Shown here in pieces: positions 35,621 through 45,524 of a stretch of DNA of 64,000 nucleotides. Positions within the stretch are counted from its first letter, which is position 1, and every line of letters begins with the position of its first letter. The translations under genes were made by a program, and so were the position numbers. The notes under the pieces were generated by a model. It did no database searches, had not been told where the DNA came from, and saw only the letters and a program-made list of their open reading frames with translations. The stretch is from Epiperipatus broadwayi (lineage: Eukaryota; Onychophora; Udeonychophora; Euonychophora; Peripatidae), in contig JAQFVV010012535.1 of assembly GCA_028023455.1 (NCBI GenBank), positions 2,792,001 through 2,856,000 on the forward strand, in the 5' to 3' direction.

Positions 35621-35979
35621 ACCATATCAACTGTATATTCCTAGACAGTCAAATTTGGAACAATAAATATTACATTAATATATATTTAAGTCATAGGGGC
35701 TTGAAGCACCTCAATCTTAAAAAGAAACCAATAAATGCAATATATATATATTCCATTTATAGGTCTAAGATTATAAATAAAGTATAATTATTACATTGAA
35801 ATAATAGAATATTTAAAAACGCCAAGAGTACTACAAAGTTAAAGTTGATAGATTTTCTGATTTAAATGAAAAAGAAGCAATTATTAATAATTTTAATAAT
35901 CTTATATAAATACTCTCAATGTGATAAACATTTCTATTGCATACCACTAGAAAAGTGAATTAATTACAATAAACAACAC

Positions 35980-36128
35980 AACAATATATATTCAGTCAAG
36001 CGCTATTAGCCGAGAGGTCATCGCGGCCGCCTTGCAAGCAAGTAGTTGGTTGCAGACGGTTATGGGTTTGCGTCCCGGCCGGTGCTATGACATATGGAAA
36101 AAAAGACAAAAAAAACAATATATATTCA
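35980..36128 (+). mobile_element. tRNA-headed SINE with 15-bp target duplication (class II tRNA-like head)
   Basis: The insertion is bounded by the identical 15-mers AACAATATATATTCA at 35980-35994 and 36114-36128. The body begins gtcaagcgc and ends tgacatatgg followed by an A-rich tail. The tRNA-like head (about 35999-36086) has an A box-like tagccgagaggtcat, a long extra arm, a B box-like gggtttgcgtccc, and ends (agcgcta/cggtgct) that can pair as an acceptor stem with two wobbles. The long variable region points to a Ser/Leu-type (class II) ancestor. Strongly GC-rich against its background. It would be transcribed by RNA polymerase III and moved by LINE enzymes. Confidence 0.85.
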
Positions 36129-36129
36129 A

Positions 36130-37765
36130 AATATACCGCGCACACTTTTCAATATTACGGGAAACAATTACAAATTGTTCTTTGTAATATTGGACGATAT
36201 GACAGGTATAGTTTAGACATATGTATATACTATTTATATGTGACTTGTCAAGTTCTAGATGAATGTTCAAGGAACTTGATAAAATCATAGGACTACGATT
36301 TTTTGTTCTTAAATCTTGATAATTTTTAAATAAAAATATATTTATTTTCCTAACAATAGATTCAGTAACTATGCAGAATGGCTAATTGAAAGATGACTTA
36401 TGACGCATAGCAAAAATCATCTTTCATATTTAGCCATTCACTTATCTATGCACTCAGTAATGTAATCAGCCATTTTTTATAAGATTATTACAATACTGTT
36501 TTTTTATAATTGCATTATTCTACCTTTTCTGTTTAATTACTTTATTGATACTTAAAGGAAAACATTTTTAAAATAAATTGTACTGTGGCTGCACATGTAT
36601 TCTCTAGGATTCACTATTACAATTTGAAATATCTTGATAAATTTTGTAACTAAATAGTAATGAAGGTGGTAAAGCATCATTAAACTAATTTTTTTTTAAC
36701 AAAATAAAAATATCTGTCTGGATTTAATATATATATATAATAACTTGGGTTATAACTATCAATAGGAATTGATGGTTTTCTAGAAACATCCACTGCTAAA
36801 AATATTTCTAGTTATTTACATGGAAATAGCCCAGTATTTTATTTTATTTACATTATATAACATTATTTATTTATAAGCTATAAAACCACATTTATATGTT
36901 TAAAAAAAGCTCCATTTTCCTTTTATAAATAATCATTATTAATAAAGAAAACAATTTACATTCTTTTTCATTTTTAGTGGGAAAAAATATTGTTAGCATT
37001 ATAATGTACTTATCTCAATTTTTTCAATCGGAAATAATAGTTAATTATTAAGATAGATGGCATTAAACCAAAACATAAATTACAATCATGAGAATAATAT
37101 TTTTAGTAAAATAAAAAAGGAATCCATCAGAAACTCTTCTTTATATCTAACTGTGATTAGTGATTTGAATATTTAAAACGTTAAATATAAATGAGAATAT
37201 TTTTTAGTCTTTTTAAAAAGTATATCACAATTACTTTTAGTACGTAGAACGTATCAATATTTTTATAAATACAATGAATATACTTTATCTGCTGTTTCTA
37301 TATTTACTTCTTCACTTAAAATCTATCTCTAAAAATCGTAAGCAAACAAAAAATATAAATATTAAACTTTTTAAATTGATTATTGTTTTGTTTTGCTACA
37401 TCTTCACCAAGATTTACCTCTACTGCACACACTTATTTATTTTGCAATCTAAGCAAAAGCAATGTTTAGAAAAAAGTATTTTTTTATTTGTTTTTTTTTC
37501 TTTAAAAATTTAAATTTTTTATTTAAAATAGTTTTAAAGCATAAAGTGGCCAATTTCACCTTAAGCTTAACAGAATTTGTAACATATTTTCTTAAATGAT
37601 AAAATAACACTTTATTATTTAAAAAAAAATCATATTCTGAAATCAAACATTTGTTTAAGAAAAATGATTTGATAATTCATGAAATAATAAAAAAAGATAG
37701 AAACAAATCCTATTGCTTATATTCTTGTAACAGCTAACAATAGGTATGCAGTATAATAATTTTTT
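36130..37765. other. AT-rich sequence with one small palindrome
   Basis: An inverted pair at about 36377-36447 (gaatggctaa..gaaagatga against tcatctttcat..ttagccattc) surrounds an 18-bp centre. No gene is supported; overlapping 67-codon frames on both strands at 36085-36290 read as chance. Confidence 0.5.
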
Positions 37766-37774
37766 AGTTAAAGT

Positions 37775-37941
37775 AAAAAGGCTTTCAATGTGAGAGTAAA
37801 ATACATAAACTGGAAAAATGCCCCAGTAGATGCTTTCTTAAAACATAGTGAATCAGATGACTCTTCTGAAACACAGACAACATCAAAAGACAAACCATCT
37901 GAAAATTCATCAGCATTCACTGGCATAACAATAATAAAAAG
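37775..37941 (+). CDS. Candidate internal exon of a host gene
   Basis: An open frame of 55 codons plus 2 bases ends at a consensus splice donor (aaaaag|gtaagt at 37942). An acceptor-like aattttttag/ttaaag lies just upstream (37759-37773); a TAA just inside the first AG means the second, weaker AG at 37772-37773 would have to be used. The translation runs KKAFNVRVKYINWKNAPVDA and then FLKHSESDDSSETQTTSKDK, an acidic, Ser/Thr-rich stretch unlike the Ile/Lys/Phe soup of chance frames here. No family recognised. An exon in a long AT-rich intron is the likeliest reading; no partner exon was found in the window. Confidence 0.35.
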
Positions 37942-37949
37942 GTAAGTTT

Positions 37950-39110
37950 TTTTTTTTGAGGGAGAGTGTAATCTAAACGAGCACACACATACGATTTACA
38001 TATTCAAATATGTACTTGTTGAGTTTAATATTTCATTGTTGTTGTTTTTTAATAATTAAATTATTTTATTTTTTAAAATTATTCTCTTTGATAACCTTAA
38101 TTTGTATATGTATTGAAAATTTTAAATTAAGTTGTATTGTAGATTTGTATATACATGTTAAAGAGCATCTATCTCACATGCATGTATATATTGAAAAAAT
38201 AATATACAAGTACATAATAGGGAATAAACAATATATATTGTAAACAAAATGTGAGTTATTATATGCTTTCATACATTATCAGTTAAGGCATTAAAACCAA
38301 ACATAGAAAATACCTTGACATCACTGTATTTATAAGTTATCAAATCAGAAGATTACACTTCTAGTTACATTGAATGTAATTTTAAACGTATGCGAGATTT
38401 AGAATAATTAAATATCAATACTATATAAAAAATAGTATTTTAAAATTTCATATTTTTGTTACATGGGAAATTTATTTATAAAGTTAGATTGGTTTATTTT
38501 TTCTAGTGGTAAAACATTTATTATTCATTTCTAATTTTTACAGTATAACAGTGTTACTTTGTCATTGTATTATCAATGTATTAATAGACTGAGTCATTGT
38601 AAGTTGAAGTTCCTTCTTAATAGTTTATCATAAATTAGGATTTTGAAGAAAATAAAAAAGCAGCATTAGAGACTTAAAGATGCCATTGAAAGATGTTAAG
38701 TAGACAGACTAAAGACTAGCATATGTTATGTGTAGATGTGCTTTATAGATAAGTAACCACAACACACATTTTTAATTTGTGTTTTTTGTCTATTTTTTTC
38801 TGAAACTAGAATAATGATACTTATTTATAAGTGCAACCAATGATGATGATGATTTATTAGTACATTGAAACTATGCAGTATTTCCTAATCATCCTTTTTT
38901 TTATTAACTTCAATTGCCCTATATGGTTTGATGTTGTGATAAAGTATTAGACTCTGGCCCATGAAGTCCTCATATATAGCAATTCCAGTTATGGAAATTT
39001 TTGGTAGTCGGACATCTTATGAACTCCAAAACAACAAAGTCATTCTATTATTTATTTATTAATTAACTCCAACATTTGAAAACATACATTTGCAATGTAT
39101 TATTGTATCA
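37950..39110. other. AT-rich sequence, nothing supported
   Basis: If 37775-37941 is an exon, this would be intron. No other exon with good splice sites was seen. Confidence 0.45.
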
Positions 39111-39225
39111 TGTTAAATTCTTTAAAACAGACAATACTCACTATACGTATGCCACACACAGCAAGCTAGAGTAATCAATGGATTCCAGAAGACTTGTGCA
39201 TAAAATCCCCATCTAATGCCTACTC

Positions 39226-39286
39226 ATCCAATATCCCCAGACTAGTTTCTGGCTTGTGGCATTCATCAGTGAGGAGTCTTGGATCT
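39226..39286 (-). ncRNA. Type I hammerhead ribozyme-like motif, most complete copy (locus 3)
   Basis: Minus strand, in order: ATCCAA (outer stem I), GAC (internal loop), TCCTCA (inner stem I), CTGATGA (core), ATGCCACAAGCCA (stem-loop II, reduced to two G-C/C-G pairs here), GAAAC (core), TA (loop of a minimal helix III), GTC (cleavage triplet), TGGGGA (inner stem I, six pairs with one G-U), TA (internal loop), TTGGAT (outer stem I, six pairs). Every universally required core base is present. An internal loop in stem I facing loop II is where natural hammerheads make their tertiary contact. Very short helix III forms are known to work mainly as dimers. The weak stem II in this copy may lower activity. 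Confidence 0.72.
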
Positions 39287-39426
39287 GAGAACACTGCACC
39301 TAGATCTTAGGAGCTAATGCAACCCTCTAGCAACCACCTTTTATCTCCATTTAACTACAAAACTATGAGTCTTAAACTGAAAACACCTTAATGTTTTCAA
39401 TCCAAGCCCACCAGCTTATATAGTTA

Positions 39427-39470
39427 CTGATGAAGGCCACAAGACAGAAACTAATCTGGGGATGTTGGAT
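39427..39470 (+). ncRNA. Hammerhead-like motif, truncated copy (locus 3 right arm)
   Basis: CTGATGA, AGGCCACAAGACA, GAAAC, TA, ATC, TGGGGATGTTGGAT. The 5' strand of stem I is missing because the inverted unit starts here. Pair 2-12 of stem II is G-C where other copies have A-T. Confidence 0.6.
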
Positions 39471-39939
39471 GAGTAGGCATTAGATGGGGATTTTATGCAC
39501 AAGCCTTCTGGCATCTATTGATTACTCTAGCTTGCTGTATGTGGCATACATATAGTGAGTATTGCCTGTTTTAACAATGGCTATACACAAGCATAAGAGG
39601 TGGTGGTCATGTGATGTTTATTGGCTTAAATTCTTTACCTGGAGGCAGGTTGCTATAAAGAAGTGATAGGTGACAGGAACAAGCAATGATATTTAGTCAC
39701 CGTCTGGGGTAGTTTACCACTGCTTGCCATCCTTCAAACAATTATTTTAATATCTCATTTAAAAGAAATAATGCTAAAGAATAGTTTATTACTCAGGATT
39801 TTATTAGGAGATTATGCACTAGAAATACCAAAGCAGAGCAATGACCTAAGGACTAGAACACTAGAATCAGCCATTACTCTATCAAAACTTTTAGAACAAC
39901 TCATTATTTAAAAACAACAACAAAAATTTTATAAAAAAA

Positions 39940-40135
39940 ATGAAGAGATTTGAACTTAGAATTTTTCTGTCTATTCATCCTATACTCTATCTCAAACGAC
40001 TGTCACACATGACCACGTATATATGAAAAAGATAGATGATTCCCAATATACATATTTGTAAGCAGAACCAACACTCATCAATTGGGCAGATCATAATCTC
40101 CAGACATACAATCAGTGTTCGACTTACCCTAAGGT
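39940..40135 (-). mobile_element. tRNA-derived SINE relic with hammerhead-like start, copy 1
   Basis: Minus strand: a block with gattatgatctgcccaa, ttgatgagtg and, further on, ttggg-aatcatc (the ccaa/ttgg and gat/atc parts can pair), then about 60 bp later a tRNA-like region, cagtcgtttgagatagagta (A box region) and aagttcaaatctc (B box, complement at 39945-39957). The same order occurs at 57915-58090 on the plus strand. A hammerhead upstream of a pol III promoter recalls schistosome SM-alpha elements; that comparison is by layout only. Confidence 0.55.
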
Positions 40136-40139
40136 AGCA

Positions 40140-40955
40140 ATTCCTAAAACTTTAATTTTTAGACAGGGTGCAATCTTCTCACCCTTCCAACTATTTAACC
40201 GTCTATTTCATTGAAAAACCAACGATAGACACGCTCAAAGAGTCCTATGTTCAAATCCTTCTATATAATTATATAAGAAATATTCAGTACACTGAATGAA
40301 TAGGCTATTAACATATATTTTAATAAACTTTTTACATTATTAAAATGAATAACACAAAAAGAAAATTATACGTTAGACACTATATAATCGGTCTAGAATT
40401 TATTAAAACTGATATATTATTTTTTAAAAAAATAATTCAAATATTTTTTTTTGTTTTTATTAACATTAATATGTTTTGTTATCAAGATCAATATTGGTTC
40501 AACTAATTAAATGAACTTTGACTTAAGGTTGGGCTATAATATAATTAAATCTGATTTTTCTTTCTTATTTAATGAGATGCTATTTTTAAAATAATAATGG
40601 ATTTTTTAATTCAAAAATGTTTTGAATTAATTAATATCAAACTGCTTTATTAAGGCAAATATTTTAATAATAGATTTTTTTTATCATATGAGTTTAAACT
40701 TATTTACAAATTTATCAAATTACATAAATATGCGATCATACCCTAGAGATAAATTATTAACATTTATTTTTAAAACATTAATCAAACATGACATTTTAAA
40801 ATTTTTATTATGATTACATTTACTCGTATATACTAAAATGATATAACCATTATCCATTATACTATAACAGACAAATATATAAAGTGTAATACAACATAGG
40901 ACATTCATTATTTAGAGACAAGTAAAGCAAAGCAAGAGAAGATTAAAGACATTTG
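40140..40955. other. AT-rich sequence, nothing supported
   Basis: No gene or repeat recognised up to the tandem repeat at about 40960. Confidence 0.5.
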
Positions 40956-40959
40956 AATA

Positions 40960-41690
40960 TAATGATAAAACATTATTATATATAGAGCTCGCAAAACAAG
41001 CTCTTAACAAGCTTTGAGAATATCCTCAACCCAGACCAGTTTCTGTTTCTGCCATCGTAAGTGAGGTGTCAGGATATTCAAGCATTAAATTAAAGATACC
41101 AGGACTAGCCCAGCACTTTATCTAATGTATAACTATTGAGAAGAAAATCTGAAATTGTCAGACATCCATAAGTCTTCCAATCCAGCTATTTAACTCAAAT
41201 AGCCATATAGGACTGAACTAAGTTCAGATACTCCATATATTAATAGCTTTAGCAATATAAAATTGCCAAAGCCTTAATAGCAAAAAATAAAATAATAAAA
41301 AATCAACTCAAATGTCACATGACTTAATTTAATAAGCTTGTATTTACAAATGTTATATATAGAGCTTGCAAAATAAGGTTTGAGAATATCCTTAACCCCA
41401 GACCGGTTTCTTCTTCTGGCATCATTGGTAAGGTACCAGAATATTCAAGCATTAGATTAAAAATACCAGGACAAGTCCAATCCTTTATCTAATGTATAAC
41501 TATTGAGTAGAAAATCTAAAATTGTCAGACATCCATATGTCTTCCAATCCAGCTATCTAACTCAAATAGCCATATGGGACTAAACTAAGTTCAGATTCAT
41601 CATATATTAATAGCTTTATCAATATAAAATCACCAAAGAAATTAAAAGGTGCTCAAAAATAATGCAAAAAGATGTGATGGCTAGAGACAT
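40960..41690 (-). repeat. Tandem dimer of a 367-bp unit related to the hammerhead family
   Basis: Two units with a period of 367 bp (GAC of the proposed cleavage triplet at 41034-41036 and 41401-41403). Shared blocks include gagaatatcct, ccagacc.gtttct, ggtaccagaatattcaagcatta, gtataactattgag, cagacatccat and ccaatccagctat. Minus-strand reading gives a stem I-like pairing (GAATAT../..ATATTC plus CCTTA/TAAGG), GAAAC, a 2-nt loop, GTC and TGGGG as in the main family, but the CTGATGA box is damaged in both units (..ATGATGC.. and ..ACGATGG..). The unit also shares atctgaact.agtttag with the 33-kb element. The second unit is incomplete. Confidence 0.7.
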
Positions 41691-42029
41691 AAATGATGAA
41701 CCTATAAATATAATATAACTAAATTGTCAGTTATAGTTAAACAGCATCATAAATAATTAAATATTTACATTGTAAAAAAGTAAATTGAAGCCACTACCAG
41801 GTTGCCAATGGTTCAGACCTTTAGGTATAAAAATGTTTAGAAATTTACAGTAGATAGAAAAATTCAAATTTTGTATCCAAATCAGAATAAGAAAAATTAA
41901 ACAGACATTATTGAACTGCATAAAAGTTTTAAAGCCCAAAAGCTGTAATGTTTGCAAGGTACCATTTGAATGGAGAACAAATTTTGAAAACATTTTGAAT
42001 GCTTTTGTTTAAAAAACATATTAACATCT

Positions 42030-44390
42030 TATAAATTAAAAATGGGCTACTCCTACAGTTATCATTCCAAGGCCTGATGGACAAATTAAAATATGTCAAT
42101 TACTGTATCATTGTCAATAAAGCTTTATAGAAAAATATTTATCCAACGTTCAATGTAAAAGAGATGATAGCTGGTTTAGAAGGTGTTAAATGCATTGAAA
42201 AATTAAGGTGTAATGCATATTTTCATCAGATATCAGTATCTGAAGAAATAAGTAAGATCGTAACTATTATAACTCTCAAAGGATTATTTTTATAACTATC
42301 TTCCTTTCAAAATAACTATAGCCTGAACATTTTCTGTGTAAAAATTAACACACTGTTAAGAGAAATAGATGAGGTTACAACATATTTTAATGACATATTA
42401 ATAATTACTAATTCAGAAGTACTACAAAAAAAATTAAGAAAATATATAGTTGACTCTTATGATTTTAAAGCTACACTAAACTTGACTCTCTAATTCTGGA
42501 GCTATATTAAACTCTAGTAAATGTATAGGATGTACCAAAGAAATAAACTTTCTATGTCACATTATACCAGGAAAAGGAATAAAACCTGACCTTGAAAAAG
42601 TAAAAGCAGTAAAAAAGGTGTAGGGACTGAGAAATATCAAACAATTACAAGCATTTCTTGAACTAATAAACTTCTTCAAAGGTTTTCTGGGAAAAAAGCT
42701 CATGTGGCAATTACTCTATATAAATAATTTTATAAAAGGGAATGCTGGAGTTGGAATAAACCTCAAGAAAAGGCATTTCAGAAGGTCAAAGATATATTAA
42801 CATATGCACACAGAGCATGAAATTGAAGTTATACTTAGATACTTTTTCCATAATTATGATAATCCATTAGCTTACACAACAAAAACAACAAATCTAAAAA
42901 AAAAATTAAAACCAGTTGAATAAAGAAACTCTAGCTATTATTTGTGCTGATAAAACATTTTATCAGTATCTTTACACTTACCCATTCAAAATAATAACAA
43001 ATCATTGCCCATTATTAAAAATATTTTCTAATAAAAAGACAGCAACTGAACACAATTTAATAAGTGATAAAATTATCTGCATTTAATTATGAATTAGGTG
43101 TTTTCTTGTGAGTACTAAACACAATAACAAAAGCAGAATATGTCATAATAACAAATCTTTTTGATAGCTGAAAGCAAAACTGATAAAGAGTCATTCTCTA
43201 CTGGCATGAACAAAATATCATCCTGATTTCCAAATACTACAAAAATGAATGAGAAATTGTTGGCCTAGAAAATGGTCAGAAAATCTCCACAAATCTTATC
43301 GAGTTTATGTAATCAATTGGCAACAAATGAAGGATGTATTTTAGTTACTGATACTAATACCATCTCAAAAACATTCTGATGTATTGGAATTACTGCATAA
43401 TGGTTATTGATCACTTGCTAACAGTTATGTGTAGTGGCCTGTGATTGGTTCATATATTAAATCATACATTAAAAAATATAGAGAGTGCCAGTTATCAGCT
43501 AATACACCAAATAAATTTATCCATGGCCAAAAATTGAGAAGCCTTGGAATCAAATAAACATTAATATGCTTGTCCATTTAAAGTCATATATATTTTAGTA
43601 ATGATTGATTTTGGTTGTAAATAGATAGAATATAAAATTGCCAAAAGCTGTTAAAAGATATAATCTCCATTTATGGATCAATTGAAACTTTCACATCCAA
43701 TAATAATACAGAGTTTACTTTGGCTGAGTTTGGTACATTGCTAGCTGAATGGGTTTTTAATATGTTGAACTCCAAATGAAGCAATTTAACAGCTAAAACA
43801 GACACTAACTAAAAATAATGCAGTTAATATGTAAAAAAGGCATAAATGTGGCTATACTATACCAACATATTAATTTATCAACAGCTACAGGCATATCATC
43901 TGAAGAATTATTAGTGGCACAAAACTGCATTGTAAAATAATCATATTGATTACTGGAGAAGATAATAAACTACCCATAGAAGAAAGTTGTATCTATATAG
44001 TAGATAAGAAAGTTAGCATATGTGATAATCTTTGGAAGAGGGAAATAGAAGCAACAGTGATCAATATCATTTCCAGCCAAATAGTGGAAGTTAAAAACAT
44101 TCTTGGACTAGATATTTGTTATCACACAAACCACATACAGAGAAACTGGACAAATCTTGCAGAAAAACTAAGAAATCAAATGCTAAGTCACTGAAAATAA
44201 CTGGTAAAGATCTTCCAATAAATGCAACTGAAGAAGCTATGTTACCAATGGAAGTAGTCATAGACTCTGAACTATCAGAAGTAGAACAATAAAGTAGTTC
44301 TTCAGATATCACAAATAAAAAATCGATAAATATGATGAATTCCCATAAACTTAAAAGTTTCAAGTGAAGAAATAGGGTGGAAAAATCTAA
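42030..44390 (+). pseudogene. Decayed Ty3/gypsy-type pol (RT, RNase H, integrase)
   Basis: A heavily broken copy on the plus strand whose domains are still in Ty3 order. RT: WATPTVIIPRPDGQIKIC near 42040-42095, TYFNDILIITNSEVLQ near 42378-42420 (catalytic box altered to F-N-D-I), KCIGCTKEINFLCHII near 42520-42570. RNase H: KETLAIICADKTFYQYLY near 42922-42975, ITNHCPLLKIF near 43000. Integrase: WNQININMLVHL near 43548, TSNNNTEFTLAEFGTLLAEW near 43695, STATGISSEELLVAQNC near 43880. The last piece, an 82-codon frame at 43946-44194, corresponds to the GPY/F-like tail of integrase and ends around a YHTNHIQRN. Many stops and frameshifts; inactive. No protease or gag was found directly upstream. Confidence 0.75.
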
Positions 44391-44499
44391 GTTCTCTTAT
44401 GTGATGAAGTAGTGCATTGTGTTTTTAACATTTAGTTATTATTTATAAAGTATACAATAAGCAAAGAATATAATAATGCAAAATCTCATGCGAAATAAT

Positions 44500-44720
44500 A
44501 ATCATTTCAGAGAAGGAGGCATAAAAATATATAAAAGAGACTAGACACTCAGACTTGTGAAACAACAGAAGAACTAATTGCTTTTATCCACTTTATCTCC
44601 ATTGAAGGTTTGGAATGGAAATATAGAACTCAGCTAACAGATCTATTCGGTCTTTATTATGTTATATAAGTCTCCAAAGCTCATAAGATAATTCAGATAA
44701 GTAATTATATCACAGTGAAA
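44500..44720 (+). promoter_or_regulatory. Possible 3' LTR remnant of the Ty3 element
   Basis: Downstream of pol lie a purine-rich agagaaggaggc (44508-44520, polypurine tract-like), then a TATA-like tatataaaagaga at 44529-44541 followed by gactagacactcagac, an arrangement expected for the start of an LTR. A 5' LTR partner was not found, so the limits are uncertain. Confidence 0.35.
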
Positions 44721-44802
44721 ACATGTGTAAATATATTTATATACCATTGATAATATGGCTTATTATTGTCAATATACTGTTTATCATCGTTAAATACTTC
44801 AT

Positions 44803-44926
44803 TTTAGTTTATTTCATTTTGGAGTTTTAACTATTTTATGTAACGTTTGAAAGCCATTGTGTTATTTAGTTTATTTCATTTTGGAGTTTTAACTATTTTA
44901 TGTAACGTTTGAAAGCCATTGTGTTA
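44803..44926. repeat. 62-bp tandem duplication
   Basis: Two adjacent, essentially identical 62-bp units (tttagtttatttcattttgg to gaaagccattgtgttat). The lack of differences indicates a recent duplication. Confidence 0.95.
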
Positions 44927-45524
44927 TCTACTGCAGATTAATTGTTGGGCTTTGAACTAAACATAACAATTACAATATATATAAATGTCATTCTCTGTTT
45001 AAAAGACAGATTGAGCAACTAGTCACTAAAGCATTAACAATAGTACTTGATCATTATTGATAGCTGTTGGCCACAACGTGTTTCCATCTTCTCTCTTGTT
45101 TTCTTTCTATGCATATATATGTTATTTTAATTTTATATATTTAAAAAACTATCACTCTCTCTAACTTTATAAATATCTAAATGTATTATACAAACTAACC
45201 ATATGCATTATTCTTGTCTTCTCTAAGTGTATTGAATCTATGTACATCTACACATTAATTTATATTAAACTTCATTCATTTGTTTATCTTCATTTGATTT
45301 TTTTTGTGTATATTTACAATTTTGTGAAATATCTTTAATATTTATTCCAACTTGTATAATCTTTCACTTATAGTACCATTGTGAATATGCAGTCTATCTC
45401 ACAGTAGTAAACATTGATATACAACAACCAAACTCAAGTGAGTTTTAATAAAATAGTTGTCATTATTACATTGTTAAACAAAATTTTATGACTCTGTTAA
45501 AATAATATAAATATTTGTAATGAA

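Larger units (their letters stand above)
39113..39637. mobile_element. Hammerhead-bearing element with target duplication (locus 3)
   Basis: The best preserved copy. The 12-mers TTAAATTCTTTA at 39113-39124 and 39626-39637 are identical direct repeats, giving an insertion of 501 bp. Inside, a long minus-strand unit (about 39420 down to 39125) meets a plus-strand unit (39425-39625) that starts inside the hammerhead core, so it is 5' truncated. The arms share gcctactcatccaatatcc, aagccttctgg.atc.attg, gattactctagcttgct and a tgccacata-like block. The right end carries extra sequence (ctatacacaagcataagagg and tcatgtgatgttt) that matches the 3' block of locus 2. No coding sequence. Confidence 0.8.

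Noticed and set aside
36085-36290. Overlapping 67-codon frames on both strands
   Set aside because: Start inside the SINE tail, no recognisable product, opposite-strand frames of equal length in a low-complexity region.
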